Source of the DNA: Alkalihalobacillus sp. LMS39
GTDB lineage: Bacteria; Bacillota; Bacilli; Bacillales; Bacillaceae_F
Direction of reading: 5' to 3'
DNA: 64,000 nucleotides
NCBI RefSeq assembly: GCF_022812285.1
Contig: NZ_CP093300.1
Span: forward strand, 4,464,001 to 4,528,000
Shown here: positions 28,293-38,256 of the stretch, piece after piece
Layout: the number at the start of each line of letters is the position of its first letter
How positions within the stretch are numbered: the stretch's first letter is position 1
Notes under the pieces: generated by a model
Databases searched by the model: none
What the model was told of the DNA's origin: nothing
Seen by the model: the letters and a program-made list of their open reading frames with translations, nothing else
Made by a program: the position numbers and the translations under genes

Positions 28293-29738
28293 TTATGCTT
28301 GTGTAGAATCTGACAATTGAGCCAGTAGTTTTTCATAATTTGTATACTTTTTACCATGAAGTAAATCTTCAAATAATCGTTGTTCAGCTTGCAAGTAGTA
28401 ATCTCCTAACCGTTGATCCGTTGCTTGATTAAACTCATCATAATTTCCAGGTTTCGGTGTGAATTCTCCAAACACTATCTCACTACTACTTTTCAGAAAA
28501 TCAATTCGAATAAATGGGGTAGGTATCTGTAAACTAATGTTTTGCACTAATTCAATTTCTTCATGTGTAACACCTTGCCCAACAAATAAATCTTCTGTAT
28601 ACTTCCCGGTATCTACTCGCTCTCCTGTAGCAGTCCACCAACAATACTTTACTTGTGGATACCGTATAATTTCAAGTATTAATCCAATTTGGCCATAAAA
28701 GCAATAAAATTTTAAGTCTCTAGCTGGTTTTTTTTCATCTTCACTATCCACAATGAGTTCTTCTACAATCCAACTGTCTTTAGTCACCCAACCATTTGCC
28801 AAGTCTTCTGTCATATAAGTCATCATGTCGTTCCAACTGGTTAACACTTGGGTTCGTCTAACGTCTTGAATATAATTCGCTTGAAAAACTAAGTATACCC
28901 CTCTAGATCCAGCACCAGCTACAGGTTTAACAACGATATTTTTCTTTTTCGGTATGTCTTTTAACAAGTAGGTATCTTGAGAAACTTCAGGTCTCCTAAC
29001 TTGTAGTGTGTCCAAAAATTGATACGCCACAACTTTATCATCTAAAATCCATTCAGGTAATCGTTCTCCTAGTTGTTTTCTCCTTATTCTCATAGCTAAA
29101 TTTACCCGAAAAGAAGCGAATTGCTGCAAAGATATTTTTTCTTCGCGAATAATAAATTCTGGTATTTCTTCAATTTTCATACCTGCTAAAACTTTAGAGT
29201 AGATAAAGCGTTTTTGATTTAATTTTTCATTTTTGTATAATTTAGCTGCATATTTTAACGCTAAGAGTAGTTCCCGGTCATGACATATTCTCTTTGTAAT
29301 CAAGTCGTTAACGATATCATCGAGTTGTCCATCTACTTTTGCTTGTTTTAATCGTTGAAGCGATAGTTTACTTTTACCAGTCTCCACTAAGAGAGTGTTC
29401 ACTTGTCTTTTTTCTTCTAGGAGGTCTATCTTTAGATCCTCAACTTTTTCTTTTAGAAGTGCAACTTCATGTTTTAATTCTTGATTTGATTTCTGAAGCT
29501 GTATTTTTTGATTACTTGTCAAAATTGATTGTACTTGATTTTTTAGCTTACGTATAGGAGCTATTATTTTCCATAATCTACTTGTTTCAATGCTTTTACG
29601 TTCTTTTCTCAATTGTTTTATATCCAATTCAAATCTGCGTTTTTCTGCATCTTTTTTTACAATTTGTTCAAGAAGCTTTTGCTCTTTTTCACTCTCATTT
29701 TGTACATCATTGAAAACTTTTTCTTGATGTTCTGACAT
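28293..29738 (-). CDS. TupA-like ATP-grasp protein
   Basis: 481 residues. N-terminal coiled coil with TSRLWKIIAPIRKLK, a helical middle, then a TupA-type ATP-grasp domain (VVKPVAGAGSRGVYL, WIVEELIVDSED, ARDLKFYCFYGQIGLI, PTPFIRIDFL, IVFGEFTPKPGNYDEF). TupA is required for teichuronopeptide (polyglutamate-polyglucuronate) in an alkaliphilic Bacillus; related proteins occur in capsule clusters. Its reaction is unproven, presumably ligation of an amino acid or peptide to the polymer. It starts 17 bases after the glycosyltransferase gene and has a strong GGGGGTG ribosome site. Confidence 0.85.
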   Translation of the reverse strand: MSEHQEKVFNDVQNESEKEQKLLEQIVKKDAEKRRFELDIKQLRKERKSIETSRLWKIIAPIRKLKNQVQSILTSNQKIQLQKSNQELKHEVALLKEKVEDLKIDLLEEKRQVNTLLVETGKSKLSLQRLKQAKVDGQLDDIVNDLITKRICHDRELLLALKYAAKLYKNEKLNQKRFIYSKVLAGMKIEEIPEFIIREEKISLQQFASFRVNLAMRIRRKQLGERLPEWILDDKVVAYQFLDTLQVRRPEVSQDTYLLKDIPKKKNIVVKPVAGAGSRGVYLVFQANYIQDVRRTQVLTSWNDMMTYMTEDLANGWVTKDSWIVEELIVDSEDEKKPARDLKFYCFYGQIGLILEIIRYPQVKYCWWTATGERVDTGKYTEDLFVGQGVTHEEIELVQNISLQIPTPFIRIDFLKSSSEIVFGEFTPKPGNYDEFNQATDQRLGDYYLQAEQRLFEDLLHGKKYTNYEKLLAQLSDSTQA

Positions 29739-29755
29739 ATGAACACCCCCTTTTA

Positions 29756-32431
29756 TTAGTGGAAAGACTTTAGTAAGTTATGTTCTTTTAAACGCGAGAT
29801 ATGTTTGGAATACCCAAAATGGTGCTCTACATATTTATGAGCTCTATTCACTTGTTGCTCATAATACTCTGCATCTTCCATTAACTCTACAACCTTTGCT
29901 TCTACTTCATTTGGTTGGGCATATATTGCTGCTTCCCCAAACAATTGCTTATAGACAGGGGGAATGATAACAGGGACTCCAACCGCCATTGCTTCAAATA
30001 TAACTCGACCGAATGCTTCAATCCAATCAGGATGAGTGTAATAAACAAACACATCTAGCTGTGAGAGGAAATCTTTTGGATGAACTTCTCCAAATTCAAG
30101 CACTCGCCAATTCTCAGGAATTCTTCCCAATACTTTCTTTGGTACTTCTGCTCCCCCAAGAACATGAATTTCATATTTTTCTGACTCCGGATATATGTTG
30201 AGCAACTGTTCTTTCTCTGCTGGCCATTTTACATACTGTCCCCTTGAATGCCTACCTATTTTAATCGCATTTCCTTTTCGTGGACGTTTTGCTCTTTTCC
30301 ATTCATCCACATCGATAATATTAACCCAATCTTCATCAGCCAGATTAATAAATGGAAGCTCGTTGGCATGATACTTATACAATGATTCTCTTACTAACGG
30401 CCCAATTGGATACCATTTTCCTTTTTTCCCAAAGTACTTTTGGATAGTGTGGACACATTTCTTAATATCATATAAAACAGTACCATTCTTACTGTAATCA
30501 CGCTTTGGTGGTTGATTAATGATAACTTTCACTTCTTTTGCTTCTACATCTGGAATATATTTTTGCCATTCTTGTAACACAGGTGGATGTCTCACAATTA
30601 ATGTATCACAAGATACTTTCTCCCCATAGACAATCATTTGTACTTGGTTGCCATCGACAAGCTCTCGGACATTCGGATTTATTTCTCTTCTTGATTGAAA
30701 GTCATACCTTGGCATTTGAATTAGACCTGTTTTCAACCCAAATTTTGATTGTGCTTTTATCTCTTCGACGTTGGACATATTCGTTCCACCTAATAAACGA
30801 AATTCCGAGATGAGAATGACATCAAAATGCCGTTGCCCATTTTCCTTTTTTTCGCGTGTAGGCCACATCGGTTCTGGGACAGGGAAATATCGCTTCTCAG
30901 GGTTATATTCATAATAATAAGTTTTTGCTTTTTGATGATAATCATAATAACTATCAAAATATTCTTTCCTTGCCCCCATAAAAAAACCATGGTAGCCAAA
31001 TACTGAGTTCCCTGTTAATGAGCTGGGGGATTGTCTTTGAAAAGAATATGGACCCGTTTTCAAGTCCACTATACTGTCTTCACCAAAAACTAGCTTCATT
31101 CGACGTTTAAATTCACCATCAGCACCGAACCGTACACGATCCCAATAGCCTAATTTCTCAACAACAGGTTCTCTTCGAAACATTAAAGATGATAAGTTCG
31201 TAAACATGTATGACCCTGGTTTTCCTCGTCTAAAAAAAGTTAAGTCTGTTGTTGCTCTTGCTTGTTCAGATGTATTAGCAATGACATTAGGATGGTTTAG
31301 CAAATGCTTAACTTGAACTTCTATTTTTTCAGGATGTGACCAATCATCTGCATCATTTATTGTAACAAAGTCTCCAGAAGCATGACGGAGCGCTAAATTT
31401 CTCGCAACATATGCTCCACCATTTTCCTCGGTTTTCAACAACTTAATCCGTTTATCTTTTTCCGCAAGTTGTTGAACAACTGAAGCAGTATTGTCTGAAC
31501 TACAATCATCAACAACAATGATTTCTACATTCGTCCAAGTTTGACTTAACATTGACTGAATCGCTACTGAGATATGTTCCTCTCCATTATAAACAGGAAT
31601 AATAACCGTAACTTTTGCAGAGTCAACTTGTTCATTCGTACTTGTATTGTTCTTTGCAGTTAACCTGTCGTAAGGTGGTAAGCTGTCATTTTCTTTTACT
31701 AACAAATTCGATATATTAAATAGATCAAGTCCTTTATTAATCCATTTTATACGTTCTTCAATTGAGTTCTCTATATTGGCTAGAGCCAAATACAAATCAA
31801 TATGCTTTTGGTCTTTTAGAGCAGCTTGAATGATTTGTTTAGCACGGTCTTTGTCTTCTAATATACCGTAACATTCGGCTTCAATAATCGCTATTCTACG
31901 GAGCTTATCAGGTGATTTCTCCTGTTGTTTGCAATAGAAAAGAAAATCAATTGCTTTTCTTGAACTAGTTGGGCTATATTGATTCGCGTACCATAGCGCT
32001 AATTCCCAGGCTGCCAGCTTTTTTAACTCAGTATGATTTGTTTTCGTGAACATAGCCTCTAGCTCGGCTAATGCTCGTTGTGTAAATCCAAGTTCGTATA
32101 ATTGATATTTCACTTTTTTGATTTGGTTTGCTGCCTTTTTCTTTTTCCAGGAACGGCTAAACGCTGTTTTCCAGCTTTGTTTCCCCATTAAACACTTTAT
32201 CAATAAGATGCTTACTTTTTTTAGTTTGTTAATTTTTTGTAAAATACGCCAGAAAGAGCTTTGTTTCCACGCATCATACACTCTTTTTGTTTCATTGCGT
32301 TTCACAAGCTCTTCATTATACGTTTTTTGGGCATTCTGAACTTCTAACTCTAATCTGCTAAGTTCTTCTTTAAGCTTTTGATTTTTCAATCTTTTTTCTT
32401 CTAACTTGTTTTCATTTACTGTTTCTTCCAC
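29756..32431 (-). CDS. double-headed glycosyltransferase (GT2 + GT-B domains)
   Basis: 891 residues. Coiled-coil N-terminus (1-60) with QSSFWRILQKIN, a TPR-like helical stretch (~90-240), a GT2 domain (VTVIIPVYNGEEHI, VVDDCSSDNT, NDADDWSHPEK), and a C-terminal GT-B-like domain (SEFRLLGGTNMSN, THPDWIEAFGRVIFEAMAVG with the E-x7-E motif). It should add two sugars in a polymer repeat. The GTG start at 32431 has GGAGAGGG six bases before it and overlaps the end of the preceding paralogue by 20 bp, so they are translationally coupled. Confidence 0.87.
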   Translation of the reverse strand: MEETVNENKLEEKRLKNQKLKEELSRLELEVQNAQKTYNEELVKRNETKRVYDAWKQSSFWRILQKINKLKKVSILLIKCLMGKQSWKTAFSRSWKKKKAANQIKKVKYQLYELGFTQRALAELEAMFTKTNHTELKKLAAWELALWYANQYSPTSSRKAIDFLFYCKQQEKSPDKLRRIAIIEAECYGILEDKDRAKQIIQAALKDQKHIDLYLALANIENSIEERIKWINKGLDLFNISNLLVKENDSLPPYDRLTAKNNTSTNEQVDSAKVTVIIPVYNGEEHISVAIQSMLSQTWTNVEIIVVDDCSSDNTASVVQQLAEKDKRIKLLKTEENGGAYVARNLALRHASGDFVTINDADDWSHPEKIEVQVKHLLNHPNVIANTSEQARATTDLTFFRRGKPGSYMFTNLSSLMFRREPVVEKLGYWDRVRFGADGEFKRRMKLVFGEDSIVDLKTGPYSFQRQSPSSLTGNSVFGYHGFFMGARKEYFDSYYDYHQKAKTYYYEYNPEKRYFPVPEPMWPTREKKENGQRHFDVILISEFRLLGGTNMSNVEEIKAQSKFGLKTGLIQMPRYDFQSRREINPNVRELVDGNQVQMIVYGEKVSCDTLIVRHPPVLQEWQKYIPDVEAKEVKVIINQPPKRDYSKNGTVLYDIKKCVHTIQKYFGKKGKWYPIGPLVRESLYKYHANELPFINLADEDWVNIIDVDEWKRAKRPRKGNAIKIGRHSRGQYVKWPAEKEQLLNIYPESEKYEIHVLGGAEVPKKVLGRIPENWRVLEFGEVHPKDFLSQLDVFVYYTHPDWIEAFGRVIFEAMAVGVPVIIPPVYKQLFGEAAIYAQPNEVEAKVVELMEDAEYYEQQVNRAHKYVEHHFGYSKHISRLKEHNLLKSFH

Positions 32432-34949
32432 TCAAAACCCTCTCCAATCTTGAGGCATGTCTTGAATATCCAAATTGTTCTTCAACATAGCGAGAAGCTT
32501 TTTCTACTTGCTCACGATACACGTTTTCATCTTCTACTAATTGTTTCACTTTTCCTTGGACTTCATCTGGGTTGGCATATACAGCAGCCTCTCCAAATAA
32601 AGGTTCATAAGATGGTGGGATAATAACAGGTACACCAGCAGCCATTGCTTCAAAAATAACTCGACCAAAGGCTTCGACCCAATCTGGATGGGTATAATAA
32701 ACAAATACATCAAGTTCCGCTAAAAATTCCTTCGGGTCCAGTTCTCCAAATTCAAAAACCTTCCAATTCGATGGCAACTCGCCAATGACTTGTTTCGGTG
32801 CCTTGGCCCCACCTAAAACACGGACTTCAAAGAGGGCTGAAGACGGATAAACCGATAGTAATTTTGCTTTTTCATTCGGCCACTTCACATATTGGTCTCT
32901 GGAATGGCGACCAATTCTAATTTTACCTTGTTGAAATTGGTGACTTTTCCGTTTCCATTCATCTATGTTAATAATATTAACCCAATCCTCATTTTCTAAC
33001 TGAATCTCTTCTAATTCTTCTTGATGATGTTCTACTAGCGTTTTTCGAATTAATGGTCCAATCGGATACCATTGTCCCTTTTGTCCGAAATACTGTTCTA
33101 CTCGTTTTACGCAGTCATCTAGATGGTACAATGTTTCTCCTTCATCACTATAGTCCCGCTTAGGAGGCTGGTTAATAATGACTTGAACCGTTTTCGCTTT
33201 CACATTCGGAATATAAAGCTGTGTTTCTTGTAATATTGGTGGATGACGAACGATAAGGACATCACAACTCACATTTTCACCGTATACAAGTAACTGCACT
33301 TGATCACCATCTAATAATTCACGAACTTTCGGATTGAGCAGCTCAACTGAATTTAAATCGTATCGTGACATTTGAATTAATCCGGTGCGCATACCTAAGC
33401 TTTTTTGAGCTTTTATTTCTTCGATATTAGACATATTCGTACCGCCTAAGAGCCTAAACTCTGAGACGATAATCACATCAAAATGACGATAACCTGACGG
33501 CTTAGCTTCTCGTGTTGGCCACATTGGCTCTGGAGCAGGAAATGGACGCTCTTTCATCGGGAACTCATAATATAACTTATCTTTGTACCGTTTATGAAAA
33601 TCCTCTTGTGCCTCTTTATATTCTTTTCTCGCTCCCATAAAGTAACCTGGAAACCCAAAGGCCGAGTGGCTAGTTAAAGACGTGTCAGATTGTCGTTGAA
33701 AAGACAATGGTGCCGTTTGTAATTCCACAACTGATTTTTCACCAAAAATTGCTTTAATTCGTTTAACATATTCTGAATCAGCACCAAAGCGGACACTATC
33801 CCAAAAGCCAATGGCATCCGTTACTTGTTTCCGACGAAACATAAAAGAAGACATGTTCGCAAACATAAAAATACCTGGTTTTCCTCGACGATAAAAAACT
33901 AAATCATTGGTAGCTCGAACTTGTTGCGAGAAATTTCCAATTATCTTTGGATTTTCAATTAAATGTTTCACTTGAGTTTCTATTTTTTCGGGGTGTGACC
34001 AATCGTCAGCATCATTAATTGTAACAAAATCACCTGTTGCTACTGTTAATGCATGGTTACGAGCAACATAGGCTCCGCCGTTAACTGAAGGTTGAATTAA
34101 CTTAACTCGGTTATCTTTCTTTTCGTACTCTGAAACAATCGCAGCGGTTGAATCAGTGCTACAATCATCAACTACAAAAACCTCCAAATTTCGCCAAGAC
34201 TGCGCTAAAACAGATTGTATTGAAGTATGGATAATGTTCTCTGCATTATAGGCCGGAATAATGATCGTGACTTTTGCTCTCTGCTCTTCTTGAGTAGTTT
34301 CGTTGTTATGCTTTGCTTGGATCGAATCATACCGCGTTTGTCCATCTGTCTCTTCGACGACAATAGGTGATGTTCCATGAAGTTGGAATGCTTGGTTAAT
34401 ATAGTCTAGACGCTTTGATAACGATTTTTCCAAATTAGCTGCGGCTAAATATAGATCCGTATGTTCCCCTAATACCCTTACTTCTTCTAGCATTTGTTTT
34501 CCTTTTTCATTTTCTTGTAGAAGGTTATAGCATTCTGCTTTTAAAATCGTTGCTCGTCTAAGTAAATCTTTATCTTTCTCTGTTTCAGTAACTTCCGTAA
34601 TATAGTGTAGACAAAGCCGGGCATCATCTTTACTATATTGATTCGCGTGCCAAGTGGCTAACTCCCACCCGGCAAGCTTTCTTAAATACGGCTGTTCCTC
34701 ATTTTTAAATAATTCCTGTAGCTCATGTAATCCGCGTTCAATGAACCCAAGGTTATAAAGACGATATTTTACCCTTTCTATCACTCGGACTTGTGCCCTT
34801 TTCTTTCCTGGTTTGATAATTGACTTCAGCCGTTCTTTTTGTTTATCGGTTAAAATCTTCGATAAGCGTTCTTTTTGCTTTGTGCTTATTGCTTTATATA
34901 AAAACCAATCAATGGTTTCAACGACTATCTTTTTTCCCTTTTGAAGCAT
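32412..34949 (-). CDS. double-headed glycosyltransferase (GT2 + GT-B domains), paralogue
   Basis: 845 residues with the same order as the following gene but no N-terminal coiled coil: helical TPR-like part (~60-210), GT2 (VTIIIPAYNAENII, VVDDCSTDST, NDADDWSHPEK) and GT-B-like domain (SEFRLLGGTNMSN, THPDWVEAFGRVIFEAMAAG). The two proteins are close enough to be a local duplication. The ATG at 34949 follows GGTGGTGA by five bases; a GTG at 34961 is an alternative. Tight spacing to the ABC ATPase gene (22 bp). Confidence 0.87.
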   Translation of the reverse strand: MLQKGKKIVVETIDWFLYKAISTKQKERLSKILTDKQKERLKSIIKPGKKRAQVRVIERVKYRLYNLGFIERGLHELQELFKNEEQPYLRKLAGWELATWHANQYSKDDARLCLHYITEVTETEKDKDLLRRATILKAECYNLLQENEKGKQMLEEVRVLGEHTDLYLAAANLEKSLSKRLDYINQAFQLHGTSPIVVEETDGQTRYDSIQAKHNNETTQEEQRAKVTIIIPAYNAENIIHTSIQSVLAQSWRNLEVFVVDDCSTDSTAAIVSEYEKKDNRVKLIQPSVNGGAYVARNHALTVATGDFVTINDADDWSHPEKIETQVKHLIENPKIIGNFSQQVRATNDLVFYRRGKPGIFMFANMSSFMFRRKQVTDAIGFWDSVRFGADSEYVKRIKAIFGEKSVVELQTAPLSFQRQSDTSLTSHSAFGFPGYFMGARKEYKEAQEDFHKRYKDKLYYEFPMKERPFPAPEPMWPTREAKPSGYRHFDVIIVSEFRLLGGTNMSNIEEIKAQKSLGMRTGLIQMSRYDLNSVELLNPKVRELLDGDQVQLLVYGENVSCDVLIVRHPPILQETQLYIPNVKAKTVQVIINQPPKRDYSDEGETLYHLDDCVKRVEQYFGQKGQWYPIGPLIRKTLVEHHQEELEEIQLENEDWVNIINIDEWKRKSHQFQQGKIRIGRHSRDQYVKWPNEKAKLLSVYPSSALFEVRVLGGAKAPKQVIGELPSNWKVFEFGELDPKEFLAELDVFVYYTHPDWVEAFGRVIFEAMAAGVPVIIPPSYEPLFGEAAVYANPDEVQGKVKQLVEDENVYREQVEKASRYVEEQFGYSRHASRLERVLSGRNSK

Positions 34950-34971
34950 CCCATTCACCACCGGACTTCTT

Positions 34972-36573
34972 TCATTTTGTTTCGCTTGTTGTCTTTTTTG
35001 GAGTTGTCGATTTCTTTTTACGTTTTCTCGCTTTTGGTTTCTTTTTTGTCGTAACGCCTACTTTTTCTCGATAAAGCTTTACTGCTTCTTCTGGGTCACC
35101 ATCAAACAAAACTTGTCCTTTATCGATCCATAATGCTCTCGTACAAACTTGTTCAACGAACTTCATGCTATGTGTAACGATAATGACCGCTTTCGCTCGT
35201 TCCATCATATCTTGGATTTTTTCACTTGCCTTTTGTTTAAACGCCATATCACCTGTAGACAAAGCTTCGTCAATAATAAAAATATCCGGTTGCAATGTCG
35301 CAGCAATACTAAACCCTAATCGAGCTCGCATTCCACTCGAATAATTTTTAACCGGTTTTTCCATCGATGCTCCAAGTTCGGAAAACTCTACAATTTTCGG
35401 ATAGTCTCGTTCGACTCTTTCTTTTTCAATTCCAAGCAACATCCCATTTAAATAGACATTATCTTTTCCCGATAATTGTGCGTTAAAGCCTGTCCCATAC
35501 CCTAATAACGATGTTGTTTCACCATGAATTTGAATGGTTCCATCGTCAGGCGTTAATATTTTCGTTAATACTTTACATAACGTACTTTTCCCTGCGCCAT
35601 TATGTCCAATAATACCGATTACTTCTCCTTCTTTAATTTCAAAATTAACATTTCTCAATGCCCAATATGTTTCGTTTTTGGACTGATAGGAAATGCCTAA
35701 GTTTTCAGCTTTTACTACTGTTGTATCTGTAATTTCCGTTTCTGTTTTTTGTAGCTGGAGCCTTCTAGCCCTCCGCGGTTTAGCTGGTGGGACACTTGCT
35801 TTATACTTTTCAATAATATCATCAGGTTGTCCAACTTCGCGAATAACCCCTTTATCAAGCCACATCAATCGGTCACAGTGCTTTCTCGCATACCGAAGAC
35901 TATGAGTAACAAGAATAACCATCTTTGCTTTTTTTACGAGCTCTTTCATTTTTTCAGCTGCTTTTCGACCAAACGCCATATCACCTGTATTTAATGATTC
36001 ATCTAAAATAAGAATTTCTGGTTCTAAAAATGCGGCAACACTAAATCCTAGTCTTGCTTTCATCCCACTTGAATACATTTTCATCGGGCGGTCGATAAAC
36101 TCTTTTAACCCTGAAAACTCATGGATATCATCAATAAATTCATGAATTCTTTCCTTGTCTATTCCTAACATCATGCCATTTAAATACACGTTTTCACGAC
36201 CGGTCAATTCTTTATTAAAGCCCATTCCTAATGAAAACAAAGCTGAGACTCGTCCATCCGCATAAACTTCTCCTTCATCAGGTTTTAATATCCCTGAAAT
36301 TAACTTACAGAGTGTCGTTTTACCCGAACCATTTGAACCGATTATCCCTAATATTTCTCCTTTATAGCCAGTAAAGTTAATGTCTCGTAACGGCCAAACC
36401 GTTTTTGGTTTCTTTTCTTCATCTTCATCTTTTTTCTTAAAAAGGTTGAACACATGAGACTTATAGTCATCAGCTTGAAATCCAGCTTGAAAGGATACTC
36501 CAAGGTTTTTCGCTTGCAATACAATTTCTCTTGATTCTACTTGTTCTCCATTTTCAAATTCTGAATTTACCAT
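34972..36573 (-). CDS. ABC-2 type polysaccharide exporter ATPase with two fused nucleotide-binding domains
   Basis: 533 residues holding two complete TagH/KpsT/Wzt-like ATPase domains in tandem. First: GSNGSGKTT, YSSGMKARLGFS, ILILDESL. Second: GHNGAGKST, YSSGMRARLGFS, IFIIDEAL. The usual family member has one domain and works as a homodimer; here both halves are in one chain. The C-terminus is a Lys/Thr/Pro-rich basic tail. Partner of the permease just upstream; exports the lipid-linked polymer. Confidence 0.93.
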   Translation of the reverse strand: MVNSEFENGEQVESREIVLQAKNLGVSFQAGFQADDYKSHVFNLFKKKDEDEEKKPKTVWPLRDINFTGYKGEILGIIGSNGSGKTTLCKLISGILKPDEGEVYADGRVSALFSLGMGFNKELTGRENVYLNGMMLGIDKERIHEFIDDIHEFSGLKEFIDRPMKMYSSGMKARLGFSVAAFLEPEILILDESLNTGDMAFGRKAAEKMKELVKKAKMVILVTHSLRYARKHCDRLMWLDKGVIREVGQPDDIIEKYKASVPPAKPRRARRLQLQKTETEITDTTVVKAENLGISYQSKNETYWALRNVNFEIKEGEVIGIIGHNGAGKSTLCKVLTKILTPDDGTIQIHGETTSLLGYGTGFNAQLSGKDNVYLNGMLLGIEKERVERDYPKIVEFSELGASMEKPVKNYSSGMRARLGFSIAATLQPDIFIIDEALSTGDMAFKQKASEKIQDMMERAKAVIIVTHSMKFVEQVCTRALWIDKGQVLFDGDPEEAVKLYREKVGVTTKKKPKARKRKKKSTTPKKTTSETK

Positions 36574-36588
36574 ATAACAACCCTCATT

Positions 36589-37380
36589 TTATAACGCTTT
36601 TATTATTTTATGTTCGTTTTTACTATAATAATGTAATAAGAAAGCTATTACAGCAATGGAGGCTACTCCAATGACAAATAAGCCTGTAAATTGTGGATTT
36701 CCGTTAAACATAATGACAGCACGATACGATTCAATGATGATTGCAACAGGGTTGTATTGCACGACCCAAGCCAAGTTATCAAACCTACCTAGAATACGTT
36801 CACTATCCCAAATAATCGGAGACGCATAGAAAAACAACCTCATAATGTGTGATAAAATATTATCAATGTCTCTTACAAACACACACATATAAGCAACCCC
36901 AAGACTGACAGCTGACAAAAATAAAAGCTGAACGAAGAGAATTAAAGGTAAATAAACGATATGCCAATCTGGCAAAACTTGATTAAATAATAGAAATAGG
37001 CCGACTACAATAAGTCCAAACAAGAAATTGTACGCCTGTGTAAACGACATCGCTAAAGGAAACAATGATTTCGGTAAATATACTTGGTTTATAATCGACG
37101 AATATTTTAATATTGCTTTTGCTGATGTTGTAACAGTCGTATTCATCCAACGCCATGCCACAAGCCCGATGACAAGGAATACAGCATAATTATAATCTTC
37201 AGATCCTCGATTTAAAATATATGTTACTAAAAAATAATAAACAACAACATTTAAAAGCGGATCTAGCAACCACCAAAAATATCCTAAGTAACTATTACGA
37301 TGCTCTGCTTTCAACCCTGATTTCACTAAATAAATCAGTAAGTCTTTTCGCTTGAGCAATTCTTTTATATATTCACGCAT
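36589..37380 (-). CDS. ABC-2 type polysaccharide exporter permease (TagG-like)
   Basis: 263 residues, six predicted membrane helices, typical of TagG/KpsM/Wzm permeases (SYLGYFWWLLDPLLNVVVYY, IINQVYLPKSLFPLAMSF, FYASPIIWDSERI, YNPVAIIIESYRAV). With the fused ATPase it moves the finished polymer across the membrane. 16-bp gap to the ATPase gene. Confidence 0.93.
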   Translation of the reverse strand: MREYIKELLKRKDLLIYLVKSGLKAEHRNSYLGYFWWLLDPLLNVVVYYFLVTYILNRGSEDYNYAVFLVIGLVAWRWMNTTVTTSAKAILKYSSIINQVYLPKSLFPLAMSFTQAYNFLFGLIVVGLFLLFNQVLPDWHIVYLPLILFVQLLFLSAVSLGVAYMCVFVRDIDNILSHIMRLFFYASPIIWDSERILGRFDNLAWVVQYNPVAIIIESYRAVIMFNGNPQFTGLFVIGVASIAVIAFLLHYYSKNEHKIIKAL

Positions 37381-37467
37381 CTAACTTTGTACACCGCCAT
37401 TCTTATTCGTAAAGACCTTTAATTCACTCAATATTCCTTTTTATCATACCATGTTTGAGTTGTCTAC

Positions 37468-38229
37468 TTATGTTTTAACACCGTACTTTTTTACTTTATA
37501 GTACATGTAGTGAGTAAAGTACCATACACTTTTTATCAAGTTTAAATTTTCAATTTCGCGATACACTTTCCAATTTTGTCTAGCCATCTTCAGTTTATTA
37601 CTTGAAATTGAGTTTTCTACCACTCTATACTTAGCTAATACCTCTTTCAATCCATAGGCTAGAAACCCTCTTTTACAAATATCAAGCCATAATACATAAT
37701 CTTGTCGTGTTCGAATATTCACCATTTCAATAGGTCCAACTTTCGAGAGGTCTAACATCACTGTTAAACAGCCAATGACATTTTCTTTTAATAACTTGTC
37801 ATAATTCGCCTTTTCTAAAACAGGTACTACTGTTCCTAAACTTTTGCCGTCTTCACCCATATTCTCATATGCTGTGTAAGAAAAGGCGATATCATGCCGC
37901 CTCATAAAAGCAAGTTGCTTTTCTAGTTTGTCTGGTTGCCACATATCATCACTATCTAAAAAAGCAATATACCTACCTTTTGCGTTTTGAATCGATGTAT
38001 TCCTTGCTATTGCCGGTCCACTATTTTTTTTTAGTTGAATAAAACGAATTCGCTTGTCAGAATATTGTTCTACAACCTTAGCTGTCTCGTCCGTTGAACA
38101 GTCATCAACAATAATCATTTCCCAATGTGGGTATGTCTGCGCTAAAACGGATTCAATTGCATCTCCTATAAATTTTTCAGCATTGTATGCAGGAGTAATA
38201 ACAGAGACTAACTCTTGTTGGTTTTCCAC
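37468..38229 (-). CDS. family 2 glycosyltransferase
   Basis: 253 residues. GT-A fold motifs: SVITPAYNAEKFI, IIVDDCSTDETA, ARNTSIQNAKGRYIAFLDSDDMW, RTRQDYVLWLDICKRG. Inverting sugar transfer to the growing lipid-linked polymer; donor unknown. No C-terminal membrane helix. Flanked by a GT4 gene (27 bp) and the permease (87 bp). Confidence 0.9.
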   Translation of the reverse strand: MENQQELVSVITPAYNAEKFIGDAIESVLAQTYPHWEMIIVDDCSTDETAKVVEQYSDKRIRFIQLKKNSGPAIARNTSIQNAKGRYIAFLDSDDMWQPDKLEKQLAFMRRHDIAFSYTAYENMGEDGKSLGTVVPVLEKANYDKLLKENVIGCLTVMLDLSKVGPIEMVNIRTRQDYVLWLDICKRGFLAYGLKEVLAKYRVVENSISSNKLKMARQNWKVYREIENLNLIKSVWYFTHYMYYKVKKYGVKT

Positions 38230-38256
38230 TATATGACCTCCACCATAATAGGTTCG

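Noticed and set aside
34972-36573. Two separate ATPase genes with a missed stop
   Set aside because: A single uninterrupted frame with a proline/arginine linker joins both domains, and no internal ribosome site with a start is apparent.
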